In this document: positions 48,934-56,698 of the stretch, one piece after another
Layout: each line of letters starts with the position of its first letter
Position numbering within the stretch: position 1 is the stretch's first letter
NCBI GenBank assembly: GCA_021372355.1
Contig: JAJFUQ010000205.1
Coordinates: 1-58,674 of the forward strand
DNA from: Nocardiaceae bacterium
GTDB lineage: Bacteria > Actinomycetota > Actinomycetes > Mycobacteriales > Mycobacteriaceae
DNA length: 58,674 bases
Direction of reading: 5' to 3'
The notes under the pieces: generated by a model
What the model was told of the DNA's origin: nothing
The model's database searches: none
What the model saw: the letters and a program-made list of their open reading frames with translations, nothing else
Program-made: the position numbers and the translations under genes

Positions 48934-49794
48934 CTACTTCACACCACCGGCGGTGAGACCCGAGATGATACGCCGCTGGAACACCAGCACCATGATCACA
49001 AGCGGGATCGTGACAATCGTTCCCGCTGCCATCACAGCAGCATACGGCGGCGAGTACGGGTCAACGCCGGTGAATCGTGCAATGGAGACAGTAACCGGTT
49101 CGGTCGTCTCGCGGGACAGAAGGCTCGCGAGCATGTACTCGTTCCATGCCGCAATGAAGGCCAGGATCGCCGAGGTGAAGACCGCAGGAGCGGCCAAGGG
49201 CAGCAACACTTTCTGGAATGCCTGCCAGCGTGTCGCGCCGTCGATCCGGGCCGCTTCTTCTAGCTCCCACGGTAGATCGCGGAAGAAAGAGGTGAGCGTG
49301 TACACCGTCAGCGGCAGTACGAACGAGATGTTCGGAATGACGAGGGCGCGGTACTGGCCGATCCATCCCAGATCGGTGAACAGCTGGAACAGCGGCGTCA
49401 CCAGCGCGACCGCCGGGAACATCGATGCGGCCAGGATGAGCCCGGCGACGAGTGCTTTCCCCCGGAACTGCAGTCGGGCCAGCGCGTAGGCAGCGAAAAT
49501 GCCGATGATGAGGGCGACGACGGTCGTGGCGGCACCGATGATGAGGCTGTTCTGCAGTGCCCCGAGGAAGTCGTTGCCGGTGCTGGTCGACAGCGCGTCC
49601 TTGAAGTTCTGCATGGTCAGCTGCGTCGGCCACGGCGTCGTGTCGTAGACCTGCTTCGAATCGCGTACGGCCGTGACGATCATCCAGTAGAACGGCGCGA
49701 GGCCCCAGACGAGGATGAAAGCAGCGGCGACATAGGTCCGAGCCTGTGCACCCGAGAGTCGAAAACGCTTGAGCTGCAATGCCATGGTCGTCAC
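48934..49794 (-). CDS. sugB: trehalose-type ABC importer permease SugB
   Basis: 286 residues with six helices. The EAA loop of MalG-type permeases is visible as ELEEAARIDGATRWQAFQKV. The GTG start overlaps the sugA stop and has GGAGG six bases upstream. With SugA it forms the membrane channel through which the LpqY-bound disaccharide passes. In M. tuberculosis LpqY-SugABC recycles trehalose released during mycolate transfer. Here it is the third gene after lpqY and sugA. Confidence 0.9.
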   Translation of the reverse strand: MTTMALQLKRFRLSGAQARTYVAAAFILVWGLAPFYWMIVTAVRDSKQVYDTTPWPTQLTMQNFKDALSTSTGNDFLGALQNSLIIGAATTVVALIIGIFAAYALARLQFRGKALVAGLILAASMFPAVALVTPLFQLFTDLGWIGQYRALVIPNISFVLPLTVYTLTSFFRDLPWELEEAARIDGATRWQAFQKVLLPLAAPAVFTSAILAFIAAWNEYMLASLLSRETTEPVTVSIARFTGVDPYSPPYAAVMAAGTIVTIPLVIMVLVFQRRIISGLTAGGVK

Positions 49795-50810
49795 TTACGG
49801 CCTCCTTCGGCGCTCGCGACTGCGTTGGCTCCCAAGAACTTCACCATGACGAAGGCGACCGCGAAGATCACGACGAACACGATCGTCGACAGTGCCGAAG
49901 CGCTGTTGTAGTTCTGCTGGTTGACCTCACCCACCACGAGAATCGACAACGTCGTGGTCGGCGTACTTCCACTCGTTCCCTGCAGAATCGCGGGGAGGTC
50001 GTACATGCGCAGCACGTCGAGCGTGCGGAACAGCACCGCGACCATGAGCGCAGGCTTGACCAGCGGAAGCGTGATCTGGGTGAACCGCTGCCAGGCGCTC
50101 GCACCGTCGACGCGGGCCGCTTCGTAGACGTCCTTCGGAATCATCTGCAGTCCCGCGAGGATGAGCAACGCCATGAAGGGCGTCGTTTTCCAGACGTCAG
50201 CGACGATCACCGCGAACCGCGAGGCCCAGGGGTCGGTCGTCCAGGCGACCTTGGTACCGAGGATCTGATTGGCGATCCCATCCTCGGCGAAGATGAAGAA
50301 CCACAGTTTCGCGGTGACCGCCGTCGGGATCGCCCACGGGATGAGCACGCTCGCCCGCAACGCCGAGCGGCCGATGAACGTCCTGCTCATGACGGTCGCC
50401 ATCCACAGACCGAGGCCCGCCTCGATCGTCACGGTGACGACAGTGAAGAAGAATGTGATGCCCACCGAGGGCCAGAAGTCGGCGGCCAGGTTGCCGTCGG
50501 GGCACGAACCCCAGCCGGCACCGCAGTCGCCGGTGATCCAGTAGAGGTAGTGCGTGAATCCGGCGAAGCCGCCTTCTTCGAACCGACCGGTCGTGGGGTT
50601 GAGCCCGCGGTCGGACTGGAACGACAGATATACCGCACGCAGCACCGGATACGCGATGACCACTGCCAGGACCGCCATCGTGGGCCCGATGAGCCACACC
50701 GCACGTAGGTCGCGTTTGCCCTTGCCATCCGCTCCGGCGGAGGGCAGACCGGACGTCCCGGCCTGCCCCGCCGCGACGGCGGCGTCGTCTGCAACCGCAG
50801 AGTCGGCCAT
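49791..50810 (-). CDS. sugA: trehalose-type ABC importer permease SugA
   Basis: 339 residues from the ATG at 50810 with AGGAG upstream. A Gly/Ala-rich cytoplasmic tail precedes about six helices (AVWLIGPTMAVLAVVIAYPV first). The EAA motif is VYEAARVDGASAWQRFTQIT. A long periplasmic loop between helices 1 and 2 (GDCGAGWGSCPDG with a Cys pair) fits MalF/SugA-type permeases. The stop overlaps the sugB start. Partner of LpqY, SugB and SugC. Confidence 0.9.
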   Translation of the reverse strand: MADSAVADDAAVAAGQAGTSGLPSAGADGKGKRDLRAVWLIGPTMAVLAVVIAYPVLRAVYLSFQSDRGLNPTTGRFEEGGFAGFTHYLYWITGDCGAGWGSCPDGNLAADFWPSVGITFFFTVVTVTIEAGLGLWMATVMSRTFIGRSALRASVLIPWAIPTAVTAKLWFFIFAEDGIANQILGTKVAWTTDPWASRFAVIVADVWKTTPFMALLILAGLQMIPKDVYEAARVDGASAWQRFTQITLPLVKPALMVAVLFRTLDVLRMYDLPAILQGTSGSTPTTTLSILVVGEVNQQNYNSASALSTIVFVVIFAVAFVMVKFLGANAVASAEGGRK

Positions 50811-50832
50811 TGTCACTCCTCTTGATCCAGAC

Positions 50833-52092
50833 TTACTTCGCGGCGGCCTTGATGGCGGCCGACATGTCCGCGAGGGCCTGGTCAACCGTCTTCTTACCGG
50901 TCAGCGCGGCGTAGGCGTTGTCCTGGATGGCCTTGCTGACACCGTCGTAGAACGGCGTGACCGGACGCGGCTTCGCGTTTTCGAGAGCGGCCTTCAGAGC
51001 CGGGAAGTAGCCGTACTTGTCGACCAATTCCTTGTCGTCGTACAGGCTCGCGAGCACCGGCGGGAACGAGTTGTTGGCGAACTCGGTCTGTGCCTCGGTG
51101 CCTTCGACGAACGCGATGAAGTCCCGGGCCGTGGCCTTGTGCTTCGAGTTCACGTTGATGGCGTTGTTGTAGCCACCGAGCGTCGATGCGCCCGCGCCGT
51201 CCTCGCCAACGATGGCTGCGACGTCGTACTTGCCGACGATCTTCGAGTCGTCACCAGCGGCCTTGTCGTACATGTACGGCCAGTTGTAGGCGAACATCGA
51301 CTTGCCGGCGAGGAAGTTGGTGTGCGTGCCTTCCTCGTTGTATCCGGTCGCCGCCTTCGGGATCACGCCGTCCTTGTACGCGTCGACGAGAGCCGTCAGA
51401 CCAGCCTTGGCCTCCGGGGTATCGACGGTCGGAGTCTGTCCGTCCTCGCCCACGATCGATCCGCCCCACGAGTTGATGAACTCCGAGGTGTTGACGGTCA
51501 GTCCCTCGTACTGCTTGAGCTGGGTGACGAGGCAGTCGACCTTTGCAGTCTTGGCCTTGGCGCAGTCCGCAGTCAGATCGTCCCAGGTCTTCGGTGCCTT
51601 GCTGACCAGGTCGGTGCGGTAGTACAGGAGCTGCGCATTGGTGTTCATCGGAGCGGCGTAGACCTTGCCCTTGTAGGTCGCGCTCTCGACGGTCGCCGGC
51701 AGAACCTTGCTGGTATCGACGGCGAGCTTGCCCTCGAGCGGCTCGACCCAACCGTTGGCGGCGAACTTTCCGGTCCACACGACGTCGAGGGCCATGACGT
51801 CGTACTCGTCACTGCCCGCCTCGAGCGACTGGGTCAGCTTCGCGAGTTGCGAGTCGGCCTCACCGTCGAGTTCCTTGAGTGCCACCTTCTCGTCCGGGTG
51901 GTTCTTGTTCCACATGTCGACAACGGTCTTGACCGTCGCGGCGTCGTTCTTGCCCATGGCCATGGTGATGTTGCCACGGCTGTCCAGGTTCTCACCGGCG
52001 CCACCGGCGGCCTTGTCGCCGCTCGAGCACGCGGCCAGAACGGCTACCGTGGAAAGGCACGCGGCGATCGCGGCCTTCTTGTAGACCCTCAT
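50833..52092 (-). CDS. lpqY: trehalose-type sugar-binding lipoprotein LpqY
   Basis: 419 residues from the ATG at 52092 with GAGAGGAA upstream. The signal peptide ends in the lipobox LAACSSG, so the protein is anchored outside the membrane. It is a family 1 solute-binding protein (DNAAT..VVDMWNKNHPDEKVAL, then EFINSWGGSIVGEDGQ and VFAYNWPYMYDKAAG-type features). It delivers sugar to SugAB. First gene of lpqY-sugA-sugB; the upstream gap holds repeated GTCCC-type elements. Confidence 0.88.
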   Translation of the reverse strand: MRVYKKAAIAACLSTVAVLAACSSGDKAAGGAGENLDSRGNITMAMGKNDAATVKTVVDMWNKNHPDEKVALKELDGEADSQLAKLTQSLEAGSDEYDVMALDVVWTGKFAANGWVEPLEGKLAVDTSKVLPATVESATYKGKVYAAPMNTNAQLLYYRTDLVSKAPKTWDDLTADCAKAKTAKVDCLVTQLKQYEGLTVNTSEFINSWGGSIVGEDGQTPTVDTPEAKAGLTALVDAYKDGVIPKAATGYNEEGTHTNFLAGKSMFAYNWPYMYDKAAGDDSKIVGKYDVAAIVGEDGAGASTLGGYNNAINVNSKHKATARDFIAFVEGTEAQTEFANNSFPPVLASLYDDKELVDKYGYFPALKAALENAKPRPVTPFYDGVSKAIQDNAYAALTGKKTVDQALADMSAAIKAAAK

Positions 52093-52346
52093 CTGGTTCC
52101 TCTCTTGGTGACGTTGAACCGTCGGGGGGACTGTGCCACGGATCACCCCGCTTACCCAGTACGCGACAGCCGCGTCAGCCCCTTTGTTGTCAACCTGTGT
52201 TCCCGCTTTGTCTGACTGGTTGTCGTGGGCGTGTCGCGGTTCCGCGCCAGGGCGATTTCGACTGTCACCGCTCGATGTCCCGGCATTTACCTGCGCGAAC
52301 ATCGCTGGACATGGGTCAGATCAGCACTTGACCCAGCGCCCCATTC

Positions 52347-52369
52347 GGCACGTCCCAGGGACTTGTCCC
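52347..52369. promoter_or_regulatory. overlapping GTCCC/GGGAC repeats
   Basis: GTCCC-A-GGGAC (52352-52362) and GGGAC-TT-GTCCC (52358-52369) overlap. The 13-mer GGCACGTCCCAGG at the left edge recurs with one change (GGCACGTCCTAGG) at 52414-52426. Candidate operator in the lpqY/DUF2786 gap. Confidence 0.4.
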
Positions 52370-52422
52370 AGCGATTTCCGTGGAGCGGGATCGGCATTAC
52401 GCAACTTGTCATAGGCACGTCC

Positions 52423-52428
52423 TAGGCT
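52423..52428 (+). promoter_or_regulatory. -10 element TAGGCT for a leaderless DUF2786 mRNA
   Basis: TAGGCT is followed by seven bases and the GTG of the DUF2786 gene, with no ribosome site between. It overlaps the second copy of the GGCACGTCC-type repeat. Confidence 0.45.
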
Positions 52429-52435
52429 GTCGACC

Positions 52436-53185
52436 GTGCCTTCCGACAAGCTGCTCACCCGCATCGCAGGACTCCTTCGGCAAGCCGAGGGAACGGACAA
52501 CCCACACGAGGCCGAGGCGTTCATGACGGCCGCCCAACGCCTCGCGACCCAGTCATCGATCGATCTCGCGGTCGCGCGCGCCCACAAGGCAAATAAGAGC
52601 CGCCCGAGCGGCCCGGTTCACCGAATCATCCCCATCGGCGAGCCCGGAAAACGCGGCTTGCGCACCTACGTCTTGCTGTTCGCTCGCATCGCACAGGCCA
52701 ACGACGTTCGCTGCGACGTCGCCCATAACTCGACGAGCGTGCACGCGTTCGGGTTCGAGCCCGACGTCGATACCGTGCAGGCTCTGTATTCGAGCCTGGT
52801 GATCCAGATGGTTCGAGCCTCGGACTTCTACATCAAGTCCGGCACCTACCGAGCCGCGGGCGTCGCGGCAGTAACCGCTCGTCTGAACTTCCAGACGGCC
52901 TATGCCCAACGAATCGGACAGCGCCTGGCCGACGCCAAGGCCGCGACCGAGTCGGAGGCGGTCCGACTGTCCGAACCGGGCACGGCCCTAGCGCTGCGGA
53001 ACAAGGAACTCGAGCTCAAGGACTACTACCGCACGGAGTCGCAGGCGCGGGGCACGTGGCGCGGCGGACGCACCGGAGCGGAGTACTCGGCTTCGGCCCG
53101 CCAAGCTGGCGACCACGCTGCGCAGCGCGCGAAACTCGGGGCTGACACCGAGCTGTCCACGGCACGCACGCGCCTGACTTCATGA
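52436..53185 (+). CDS. DUF2786 domain protein
   Basis: 249 residues from a GTG. Residues 3-43 are DUF2786: SDKLLTRIAGLLRQAEGTDN, then PHEAEAFMTAAQRLATQSSI. This domain is common in actinobacterial and phage proteins of unknown role. The rest is mixed helix (TYVLLFARIAQANDVRC, then FGFEPDVDTVQALYSSLVIQ), ending in a polar tail. It overlaps the metallohydrolase gene (ATGA); the pairing of a DUF2786 protein with this metallohydrolase family recurs in actinobacteria. No membrane segment or signal peptide. Confidence 0.85.
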   Translation: MPSDKLLTRIAGLLRQAEGTDNPHEAEAFMTAAQRLATQSSIDLAVARAHKANKSRPSGPVHRIIPIGEPGKRGLRTYVLLFARIAQANDVRCDVAHNSTSVHAFGFEPDVDTVQALYSSLVIQMVRASDFYIKSGTYRAAGVAAVTARLNFQTAYAQRIGQRLADAKAATESEAVRLSEPGTALALRNKELELKDYYRTESQARGTWRGGRTGAEYSASARQAGDHAAQRAKLGADTELSTARTRLTS

Positions 53186-53715
53186 TCGATCGGGACAGTC
53201 AGCGCTCGCGGGTCTACGACGCCGAGAAGCTCGTGCGCGCGATGTTCGACAACGTGGCATCGAGCTCTCGCCGGGAGGTGCAGCTCCACGGGTCCACTAT
53301 CACGTTGCCGATCGAACGCCGGTTCGCATCTGTCGAGTCGGTTCAGCACTACGTCGACCGCGTTCTGTCCTTGAACTGGGTGCGAAACACGTGGCCCGAG
53401 GCTGCGATTCCGGTGACGGTCCGCAGCCGGGCAGGCCAAACAGCCGCGCACTATGAACCGCAATCGGCGACCATCGCCGTCCCCCCGGGACAGCCTGGTC
53501 GGGTTTGGGCTATGCGCGAGCTCGTGGTTCTCCACGAGCTCGCGCATCACCTAGCACCCCGAACACCAAACGGAGCACCCCAATCCTCCTCGGACTCACC
53601 CCACGGACCGGCATTCCTGGGTCGGCTCTTGACTCTCGTCAGCGAGCTGATCGGAGCCGAGGCGGCTTTTGTCCTGCGCGTCACGCTGCATGATTGCGGC
53701 GCGCAGGAAGGCTAG
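53182..53715 (+). CDS. TIGR04338-type putative metallohydrolase
   Basis: 177 residues. The zincin motif HELAHH lies in VVLHELAHHLAP (about residues 115-120), with a likely third ligand in HGPAFLGRLLTL downstream. The N-terminus (RDSQRSRVYDAEKLVRAMFD) matches the TIGR04338 family found mainly in actinobacteria. No signal peptide, so an intracellular peptidase- or hydrolase-like enzyme. Translationally coupled to the DUF2786 gene. Substrate unknown. Only six bases separate its stop from the convergent sugC stop. Confidence 0.85.
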   Translation: MIDRDSQRSRVYDAEKLVRAMFDNVASSSRREVQLHGSTITLPIERRFASVESVQHYVDRVLSLNWVRNTWPEAAIPVTVRSRAGQTAAHYEPQSATIAVPPGQPGRVWAMRELVVLHELAHHLAPRTPNGAPQSSSDSPHGPAFLGRLLTLVSELIGAEAAFVLRVTLHDCGAQEG

Positions 53716-53721
53716 ATATTC

Positions 53722-54789
53722 CTAAATCAGTCGGTTCCCAGTGTCCGCAGCGAAGATGTGGATCTGTTTGGGTTCCGCCCGAAGCTGCAGGCGCGTGCCC
53801 TTCGCGGGAGGATTCCGCCAGTCGACCCGGGCGACGATCTGGAGTTCTCCGGTAGGGCCGCTGGTGCGGCCGTAAACGTAGGCGTCTGAACCGAGTTCTT
53901 CGACTACGTCGACTTCCATCTCGATGCCCGAGGACGCGACTTCGAAGTGCTCTGGCCGGATGCCGATGACGACTTCCTTCGACTGCCCGGTCGCATTGCG
54001 GGGCAGAGCGATCTGCTGTCCACCGAGTTCGACGACGCCGTCCGAAACCGGCAGTGTGAACAGGTTCATCGCGGGCGATCCCATGAATCCGGCGACGAAA
54101 ACGTTCGTCGGTTTCGCGTACAGCTCGCGCGGTGTCGCGCACTGCTGGAGTACGCCGTCCTTGAGGACTGCGACCCGGTCACCCATGGTCATGGCCTCGA
54201 CCTGGTCATGGGTCACGTACACGGTCGTAGTGTCCAGCCGTCGCTGCAATTGTGCGATCTGCGTGCGGGTTTGCACGCGCAGCTTCGCATCGAGGTTGGA
54301 CAACGGCTCATCCATGAGGAACACCTGGGGCTGCCGGACGATGGCACGTCCCATGGCCACGCGCTGACGCTGTCCACCGGACAGCGCCTTCGGCTTGCGG
54401 GCGAGGTATGGATCGAGCCCGAGCAGTTTGGCCGCTTCGTTGACCCGCTTGTCGATCTCCGGCTTGGGGGTCTTGGCGAGCTTCAGCGCGAAGCCCATGT
54501 TCTCCGCGACGGTCATGTGCGGGTAGAGGGCGTAGTTCTGAAACACCATCGCGATGTCCCGGTCCTTCGGCTCGAGCCGGGTGACATCGCGGTCACCGAT
54601 GAGGATTCGTCCACCGTCCACGGTATCGAGGCCGGCCAGCATGCGCAGAGAGGTCGACTTCCCACACCCGGAAGGGCCGACGAGCACGAGGAACTCGCCG
54701 TCGCCGATCTCCAGGTCGAGGCCGTTGACAGCGGGCTGCGACGACCCGGGCCACAGCTTGCTCGTCTTCTCGAAGGTCACTGACGCCAT
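53722..54789 (-). CDS. sugC: sugar ABC importer ATPase, SugC/MsmK-like
   Basis: 355 residues from the ATG at 54789. Walker A GPSGCGKST, Q-loop VFQNYALYPHMT, signature LSGGQRQRVAMGRA, Walker B VFLMDEP and H-loop VTHDQ are intact. The C-terminal MOBE/TOBE domain (IGIRPEHFEVASS onward) is typical of MalK-like ATPases, which energise the SugAB channel. It is separated from lpqY-sugA-sugB by the opposite-strand DUF2786/metallohydrolase pair, whereas mycobacterial sugC directly follows sugB. It could also serve several sugar importers. Confidence 0.9.
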   Translation of the reverse strand: MASVTFEKTSKLWPGSSQPAVNGLDLEIGDGEFLVLVGPSGCGKSTSLRMLAGLDTVDGGRILIGDRDVTRLEPKDRDIAMVFQNYALYPHMTVAENMGFALKLAKTPKPEIDKRVNEAAKLLGLDPYLARKPKALSGGQRQRVAMGRAIVRQPQVFLMDEPLSNLDAKLRVQTRTQIAQLQRRLDTTTVYVTHDQVEAMTMGDRVAVLKDGVLQQCATPRELYAKPTNVFVAGFMGSPAMNLFTLPVSDGVVELGGQQIALPRNATGQSKEVVIGIRPEHFEVASSGIEMEVDVVEELGSDAYVYGRTSGPTGELQIVARVDWRNPPAKGTRLQLRAEPKQIHIFAADTGNRLI

Positions 54790-54855
54790 GGGAGGAAAGT
54801 GTGGGTCCTGTCGAGGGCGAACCCCAGCTACGAAGCGCCGGTGAAGCCGAACCGA

Positions 54856-54861
54856 TACCCT
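54856..54861 (+). promoter_or_regulatory. -10 element TACCCT for a leaderless oxidoreductase mRNA
   Basis: TACCCT is followed by six bases and the ATG of the LLM oxidoreductase, without a ribosome site. Confidence 0.45.
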
Positions 54862-54867
54862 TCTGAA

Positions 54868-55659
54868 ATGAGCCCTGTTACGAAATTGCGAAGCATTCGA
54901 ATCGGCGTTCAACTGCACCCTCAGCACGCGCCGAACTACGGCCTCATCCGCGACGCCGTCCGACGCTGCGAGGACCTTGGCGTCGACGTCGTCTTCAACT
55001 GGGACCACTTCTTTCCACTGTACGGCGACAAAGAAGGCGCACATTTCGAGTGTTGGACCATGCTCGGCGCGATCGCCGAACAGACCGAGCGCGTCGAACT
55101 CGGTGCCCTCGTCACCGGTGGTGGCTACCGGAATCCGGATCTGCTCGCGGACATGGCCAGGACCGTCGACCACATCAGCAACGGCCGCCTGATCCTGGGC
55201 ATCGGCGCCGGCTGGTTCAAGAAGGACTACGACGAGTACGGCTACGAATTCGGTACTCCCGGCACCCGGCTGAAGCTCTTCAAGGACAGCATGGCGCGTA
55301 TCGACGCGCGCCTGAAGTCGCTCAACCCGGCCCCGGTCCGGGAGATTCCGATCCTCATCGGGGGTGGCGGGGAGCGGAAGACCCTTCGCCTCGTCGCCGA
55401 GTATGCGGACATCTGGCACTGCTTCGGCGACGCAGAAACGTACCGACACAAGATCACGGTGCTCGACGAACACTGTTCGACCGTCGGAACGGATCCCGCC
55501 GACATCGAGAAGTCCCATGACTGGCCCGGCGCCGATAGCGTGCAGGCATTCCTCGATGAGGGCGTCACGTTGTTCACGATCGGTACCGGCGGTCCGGACT
55601 ATGACTTGACCACGGTCAAGCAGGCTCTCATGTGGCGGGACGCGCACAAGGCGGGCTAG
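54868..55659 (+). CDS. LLM class F420-dependent oxidoreductase
   Basis: 263 residues. Luciferase-like TIM-barrel features: IRIGVQLHPQHAPNYGLIRD, then VDVVFNWDHFFPLYG, TERVELGALVTGGGYRNPDL and RLILGIGAGWFKKDYDEYGY. The TIGR03560-like actinobacterial subgroup uses coenzyme F420. The substrate is unknown. The start lies six bases after TACCCT. Divergent from sugC and convergent with a YncE-like gene. Confidence 0.87.
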   Translation: MSPVTKLRSIRIGVQLHPQHAPNYGLIRDAVRRCEDLGVDVVFNWDHFFPLYGDKEGAHFECWTMLGAIAEQTERVELGALVTGGGYRNPDLLADMARTVDHISNGRLILGIGAGWFKKDYDEYGYEFGTPGTRLKLFKDSMARIDARLKSLNPAPVREIPILIGGGGERKTLRLVAEYADIWHCFGDAETYRHKITVLDEHCSTVGTDPADIEKSHDWPGADSVQAFLDEGVTLFTIGTGGPDYDLTTVKQALMWRDAHKAG

Positions 55660-55668
55660 GTCAGAAGG

Positions 55669-56685
55669 TCAAGGCTGGCGCACCGAGATCGACCGATCCC
55701 CGGAATCGGCCACCACCACCAGATGACTCTTCGGGTCGACGGCCACGGCGTTCGGCGCCGCACCAACGTCGACCGTGGTCGTGACCGTGCCCTTCTTCAG
55801 GTCGACCAAGGCCAGGCCACGGCTGCCCACGGACACATAGGCCACGCCTGACCCAGGGTCGATTCCGATGCCCTGCGGGCCATGTCCCACTGTCCAATGG
55901 CCACTGACCTGCAAAGATGTCGTGTCCACGACAATGACCTCGCCCCCGTCCACCCCGGTGACCAACACGCGGTGGGACGTGGGGTCCGCGGCCAGCGAGT
56001 ACGGCGTGTCCCTCAGGTCCACGGTCCCAATGACAGTCCGGGCATCGACGTCGATGACACTGAGACTTCGATCGCCATTGTTGGTGACATACGCCCGCCG
56101 ACCATCGACCACGACCGCACTCGGTCCCTTGCCGACCGGGATGACACCGGTGACGGAGCGGGTGGCCAGGTCCACGATCGACACCGTGGCGTCACCGAAG
56201 TTCGTGACCAACGCGGTCCCGCGGTCGAGCGCGATTCCACTGGGACCATCGCCGACGGAAACCGTCGCGACGACGGTGCGTTTGTCGACGTCCACGACGG
56301 ACAGGGAGTCATCGCCGTTGTTCGCGACGTAGAGCAGACCGCCTTGAGCATCGAGCGCCATCGCCGACGGCAACTGGCCCACCTCGACGGTCGCCGCGAC
56401 GCGCCGCGTTCGCGTCTGGACGAACGTCACCGTCCGAGACTGCTGATTGGCGACATAGGCGACATCGCCGCCGGGCGAGAGAGCCACGGCCCACGGTTTC
56501 GAGCCGACGGTGACCGACCACGTCATGCTGTTGTCCGGCGCGTTCTCACCGCCGGGCGCCTCCACTGCGGGGCTATCGGACACTCCGGACCTCTGATCCG
56601 GCGGCGACTTGAACACCGAACCGAGGAAGACACCGACCAAGAGGCACGCGCCGAAGAGGAGAACCCACTTCAGCTTCGCCAACAC
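55669..56685 (-). CDS. YncE-like beta-propeller protein, membrane-anchored
   Basis: 338 residues from a GTG at 56685, 13 bases after the ggH stop; a TTG one codon later has better ribosome-site spacing. An N-terminal helix KWVLLFGACLLVGVFLGSVF anchors or exports it. The body has seven YVTN-type repeats (VAYVANQQSRTVTFVQTRTR, LLYVANNGDDSLSVVDVDKR and similar). Related to the lipoprotein propeller at 15154 but with a helix instead of a lipobox. It probably forms an operon with ggH upstream. Role unknown. Confidence 0.8.
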   Translation of the reverse strand: MLAKLKWVLLFGACLLVGVFLGSVFKSPPDQRSGVSDSPAVEAPGGENAPDNSMTWSVTVGSKPWAVALSPGGDVAYVANQQSRTVTFVQTRTRRVAATVEVGQLPSAMALDAQGGLLYVANNGDDSLSVVDVDKRTVVATVSVGDGPSGIALDRGTALVTNFGDATVSIVDLATRSVTGVIPVGKGPSAVVVDGRRAYVTNNGDRSLSVIDVDARTVIGTVDLRDTPYSLAADPTSHRVLVTGVDGGEVIVVDTTSLQVSGHWTVGHGPQGIGIDPGSGVAYVSVGSRGLALVDLKKGTVTTTVDVGAAPNAVAVDPKSHLVVVADSGDRSISVRQP

Positions 56686-56698
56686 GCTCCCTACGGTG

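Larger units (their letters stand above)
52093..52435. other. divergent intergenic region between lpqY and the DUF2786 gene
   Basis: 343 bases with no supported gene. It should contain the lpqY promoter and the promoter of the DUF2786 pair. The part nearest the DUF2786 gene carries the repeats at 52347-52369 and 52414-52426. Confidence 0.55.
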
